Assembly (NCBI GenBank): GCA_016206405.1
Contig: JACQRQ010000082.1
Location: 1 to 8,003 of the forward strand
Direction: 5' to 3'
Length of the DNA stretch: 8,003 nucleotides
DNA from: Elusimicrobiota bacterium
Lineage (GTDB): Bacteria; Elusimicrobiota; Elusimicrobia; O2-12-FULL-59-9
Part shown: piece by piece, positions 5,737 to 8,003 of the stretch
Numbering within the stretch: the first letter of the stretch is position 1
How the letters are laid out: every line of letters starts with the position of its first letter
Notes under the pieces: generated by a model
The model's database searches: none
Told to the model about the DNA's origin: nothing
What the model saw: the letters and a program-made list of their open reading frames with translations, nothing else
Program-made: the position numbers and the translations under genes

Positions 5737-6815
5737 CCGGCCGGTGACGCGGCGGCTGAGCGGATGTGGGTTCTTAGAGAATCCGCGTCATGAGCCTTGG
5801 CCAAGGCCTCATTGAGATGAATCAGCCTCTGCAGCACGAGCTCGGCTAGGTGCTGGTCCATCGATATCATCCCGAACTTTCTTCCGGTTTCAATCGCGCT
5901 GTAGAGCAAATGCGTTTTCCCTTCCCGGATCAAACTCCCGATGGCCGAGGTCATCACCATCACCTCGCGCGCCGCGACCCTGCCCTTCCCGTCTGCGCGC
6001 GGCAGCAGAATCTGCGAAACCACCCCCCTAAGCGACGTGGCAAGCTGGATGCGGATTTGCTGCTGCTGATGCGGCGGAAAAACGTCCACGATTCTATCCA
6101 CGCTGGTCGGGGCGTCCTGCGTGTGAATCGTCGCGAAAACCAAGTGCCCGGTCTCGGCCGCCGTCAGAGCCAGGGAGATGGTTTCAAGGTCGCGCATCTC
6201 GCCGATTAAAATGACATCCGGGTCTTGGCGCAGGGAATGGCGGAGCGCCTCCTGGAAAGATTTCGTCTGCTGCAGGAGCTCGCGCTGCTGGATCACGGAG
6301 AGCTTGTTTTGATAGGTGAACTCCACCGGATCTTCGATGGTGATGATGTTGCGGCGATAGCGCGCGTTGATGGCCTCGATCATGCAGGCGAGCGTGGTGG
6401 ACTTGCCGCAGCCGGTGGGTCCGGTGACGAGAACGAGCCCGCGCGGATTATCGATGAGCTGGACCACCGAGGGCGCCAGGCCGAGTTCCTGCGGGCTGGG
6501 GATTTTTGACGGAATCACGCGCATGACGGCGGCCAGCCCGTTTTGATGGACGTAGCAATTGAGGCGGAAGCGCGAGAGATTGGGAACCGCGAAAGAGCAA
6601 TCCAGCTCGTAGGCCTCCTCGAATCTGGCGCGTTGATTTTCAAGGAGCACCGAATAAGCCAGCCGCTTCGTTTCTTCCGGGCTTAAAGGCGCCAGGCCGG
6701 GCATCGGGTGCATCTCTCCGTGCAAGCGCATCATCGGAGGCTTGCCGACGATTAAATGCACGTCGCTGGCGCCCATCTGGACGGCGGCTTGAAGAATTGA
6801 GAGCATGTCGGCCAT
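5727..6815 (-). CDS. pilT: Type IV pilus retraction ATPase PilT
   Basis: A 362-residue hexameric secretion-type ATPase at the cytoplasmic base of the type IV pilus, powering pilus retraction for twitching motility or DNA uptake. The N-terminal domain starts LQAAVQMGASDVHL (8-21), the usual PilT opening. ATPase motifs follow: Walker A GPTGCGKST (132-140), Asp box IITIEDPVEF (157-166), Walker B DVILIGEMRD (200-209) with catalytic E206, and His box HLVFATIHTQDAPTSVDR (224-241). At 291-298 the retraction-specific motif reads AIGSLIRE, where classical PilT has AIRNLIRE, supporting PilT or its paralogue PilU over PilB. The start has a good Shine-Dalgarno (GGAG, six bases upstream). The gene follows the cyclic-nucleotide-binding gene after 37 bases and is probably cotranscribed with it. 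No pilin or assembly genes are in the window. Confidence 0.93.
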   Translation of the reverse strand: MADMLSILQAAVQMGASDVHLIVGKPPMMRLHGEMHPMPGLAPLSPEETKRLAYSVLLENQRARFEEAYELDCSFAVPNLSRFRLNCYVHQNGLAAVMRVIPSKIPSPQELGLAPSVVQLIDNPRGLVLVTGPTGCGKSTTLACMIEAINARYRRNIITIEDPVEFTYQNKLSVIQQRELLQQTKSFQEALRHSLRQDPDVILIGEMRDLETISLALTAAETGHLVFATIHTQDAPTSVDRIVDVFPPHQQQQIRIQLATSLRGVVSQILLPRADGKGRVAAREVMVMTSAIGSLIREGKTHLLYSAIETGRKFGMISMDQHLAELVLQRLIHLNEALAKAHDADSLRTHIRSAAASPAGQP

Positions 6816-6821
6816 TTTTCT

Positions 6822-6825
6822 CTCC
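6822..6825 (-). promoter_or_regulatory. Ribosome binding site of pilT
   Basis: On the minus strand GGAG is followed by six bases, AGAAAA, and then the ATG at 6815-6813. It is the clearest Shine-Dalgarno in the window and fixes the pilT start at MADMLS. Confidence 0.7.
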
Positions 6826-6852
6826 AGGACTCCGGCGGTTTTGGGCGCTGCC

Positions 6853-7800
6853 TTACAGCCGCGAGCCTTGCGACTGCGACTTCAAACGGCGGCGCAGCGC
6901 CTCTTCCTGCTCCTGCTCTGATTTGGCCAGAGCCGAGCTTAAAAACTTGCTCACGGCCGTCACCAAGCGGCCTATCGCGTCATGCAAAATCGCCTCATCG
7001 CTTGCGGCGCGAGAGAGAAGAAGGTATCCCTTGATCGAGCTTTCGGGGCCGGTCAGAAAAACTCGGCAAGTGGCGTCATCGAGCCAGTGCGCGCCGCGCG
7101 GCCTTTGACCGGCGTCAACGCCCGGCGCGGCGCCTCTTGCGCCCTCCTCGCTCGGCCGCCGTTGGGCCAGGGTCGCGGAGTCGGGGCCCTGCGCCGATAC
7201 TAAGTCCATCTCCTCGTTGAAAGGATTGTAAAGAAAGGCCGCGACCGACCAAGCTCCCTCCAGATGCTCCAGCAAATGCCCGCATACCGCGGCGGTGAGC
7301 TCCTTGGGGGCCAGGTTTTTCTCCAGCAGCATGCCGCTTAAATCGTAGAGCATCACCAAGTGCCGGGTGGTTTCCTTCAGCCGAACGGACAGGATTTGGA
7401 GCATCTCCATCAGCAGGCCGCCGCCCGCTCCCTGCTCGGCCTGGAGCCAGAGCAGCATGTCCGGCTGGTCCAGCTTAAAAATCACGGCATCGCTCAGCGC
7501 GACCACCCGCGCCGTGCGCGATTTCTGCCCGGACAGCGCCATCTCGCCGAAAAACTCGCCCGAACCCAGCACCGCCAACTCCTGGGACCCTTGCCCCGAA
7601 CCCCTGGACTTCTCGACCCGGACCTTGCCCCGCGCAACGATAAAAAGGCTCTCGCCCGTCTCTTTTTCCTCAATCACGGCGGAGCCTTCGGCATAGATCT
7701 CCGCCTGCAAAATCCGGGCAAATCCCTCGGCCTGGGAACGGCTGAAGCTCCGGAACAAGGACATTTTTAAAAGGCAATCTGTTTTTTCCGCTTCCGTCAT
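6853..7800 (-). CDS. Cyclic-nucleotide-binding protein with C-terminal GAF-like domain
   Basis: A 315-residue cytoplasmic protein. Residues about 8-125 form a cyclic nucleotide-binding domain of the CAP/PKA regulatory type. The phosphate-binding cassette is FFGEMALSGQKSRTARVVA (83-101), with E86 and R95 nine residues apart, as in functional cAMP/cGMP binders. After a helix (about 128-150), residues about 155-292 look GAF-like (VAAFLYN, MDLVSAQG, KGYLLLSR, FLSSALA) with a disordered Gly/Pro/Arg-rich loop near 212-237. The charged tail EQEQEEALRRRLKSQ may be a coil. There is no helix-turn-helix, so it is not a Crp-type repressor or activator. It lies directly upstream of pilT and probably regulates the ATPase or its assembly in response to a nucleotide. 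The start follows only a weak GAAAAG site. The ligand and partner are inference. Confidence 0.85.
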   Translation of the reverse strand: MTEAEKTDCLLKMSLFRSFSRSQAEGFARILQAEIYAEGSAVIEEKETGESLFIVARGKVRVEKSRGSGQGSQELAVLGSGEFFGEMALSGQKSRTARVVALSDAVIFKLDQPDMLLWLQAEQGAGGGLLMEMLQILSVRLKETTRHLVMLYDLSGMLLEKNLAPKELTAAVCGHLLEHLEGAWSVAAFLYNPFNEEMDLVSAQGPDSATLAQRRPSEEGARGAAPGVDAGQRPRGAHWLDDATCRVFLTGPESSIKGYLLLSRAASDEAILHDAIGRLVTAVSKFLSSALAKSEQEQEEALRRRLKSQSQGSRL

Positions 7801-7968
7801 CTTTTCAGGACCGTCCGGCGCGCTGCCGCATGTGGGGTAAGTCTACATGTTTTTTAAAATCGTGCAAAGCGATGGCCTCGCCCAAGAAGCCGCCCTTGGC
7901 AAAAACGTTGCAAAGATTTTAGTTTATGCCGAACCCATTCGCCCATCTCTCAGGGAGACTCCGCTTTA
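7801..7968. other. Intergenic region upstream of the cyclic-nucleotide-binding gene
   Basis: No gene is seen here. It holds a leftward promoter candidate (7840-7868) and small inverted repeats such as GGAC-C-GTCC at 7808-7816 and CATGT (7829-7833) with ACATG (7845-7849). A weak rightward promoter candidate is TTGGCA at 7896-7901 with TTTAGT at 7918-7923 (16-base spacing). Confidence 0.5.
7840..7868 (-). promoter_or_regulatory. Putative promoter of the cyclic-nucleotide-binding gene and pilT
   Basis: On the minus strand TTTGCA (7868-7863) and TAGACT (7845-7840) are 17 bases apart with an A/T-rich spacer. Each box matches 4 of 6 consensus bases. Transcription would start near 7833, giving a leader of about 33 bases before the ATG at 7800. 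The same TAGACT hexamer occurs in the promoter proposed for the HEPN-like gene. Confidence 0.35.
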
Positions 7969-8003
7969 ATGCCGCGGCTCGAAAATCTTAGGGCCATCAA
8001 CAA
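7969..8003 (+). CDS. Possible start of a rightward gene, cut by window edge
   Basis: An ATG at 7969 opens eleven codons (MPRLENLRAIN) to the edge. AGGGAG at 7952-7957 could be its ribosome site, but the 11-base spacing is longer than usual. A family cannot be assigned from eleven residues, and the frame may not be real. Confidence 0.25.
   Translation, partial: MPRLENLRAIN

Noticed and set aside
7850..7965. Cyclic-di-GMP-type riboswitch suggested by GCAAAGC and nearby GGCCT
   Set aside because: The conserved core segments and their pairing partners could not be placed on either strand.

Overview
The window is bacterial chromosome, about 60% G+C over most of its length, from what looks like an anaerobic or facultative Gram-negative type of bacterium. 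The reasons are a two-subunit, ferredoxin-type 2-oxoacid oxidoreductase with an oxygen-sensitive iron-sulfur site and a type IV pilus retraction ATPase. I cannot name the phylum from the sequence. No rRNA, tRNA, CRISPR array or complete insertion sequence is visible.

Layout: (1) Positions 1-200, minus strand: N-terminal 66 codons of an IS200/REP-associated (Y1, HUH) transposase running off the left edge, with a short repeat-rich flank at 201-307. (2) 308-1270, minus strand: an unrecognised 320-residue protein with a HEPN-like helical segment, in DNA that is visibly poorer in G+C than the rest; this left third is the accessory part. (3) 1271-1632: a 362-base gap with a long C-rich (plus strand) tract, two inverted repeats, and promoter candidates in both directions. 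(4) 1633-5736, plus strand: a tightly overlapping three-gene operon of a glutaryl-CoA-dehydrogenase-like flavoprotein, then the alpha (gamma-alpha fused) and beta subunits of a 2-oxoacid:ferredoxin oxidoreductase. (5) 5727-7800, minus strand: a pilT retraction ATPase preceded by a cyclic-nucleotide-binding plus GAF-like protein, converging on and overlapping the operon by 10 bases. (6) 7801-8003: an intergenic region with a promoter for the leftward pair and perhaps the first codons of a rightward gene.

How the genes may work together: the metabolic operon reads naturally as two successive steps. A 2-oxoacid is decarboxylated to an acyl-CoA with electrons going to ferredoxin, and the dehydrogenase then acts on an acyl-CoA. 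If the oxoacid is 2-oxoadipate, the product is glutaryl-CoA, the substrate of the first enzyme, and the operon would carry the lower lysine/tryptophan degradation route to crotonyl-CoA using ferredoxin instead of the NAD-linked dehydrogenase complex. That is inference; the KorAB family is best known for 2-oxoglutarate. The leftward pair suggests control of pilus retraction by a cyclic nucleotide through a sensor with no DNA-binding domain. The most novel-looking points are this dehydrogenase/KorAB coupling, the apparently leaderless start of the operon with a divergent flavoprotein motif, and the orphan HEPN-like gene with its structured leader next to a transposase.
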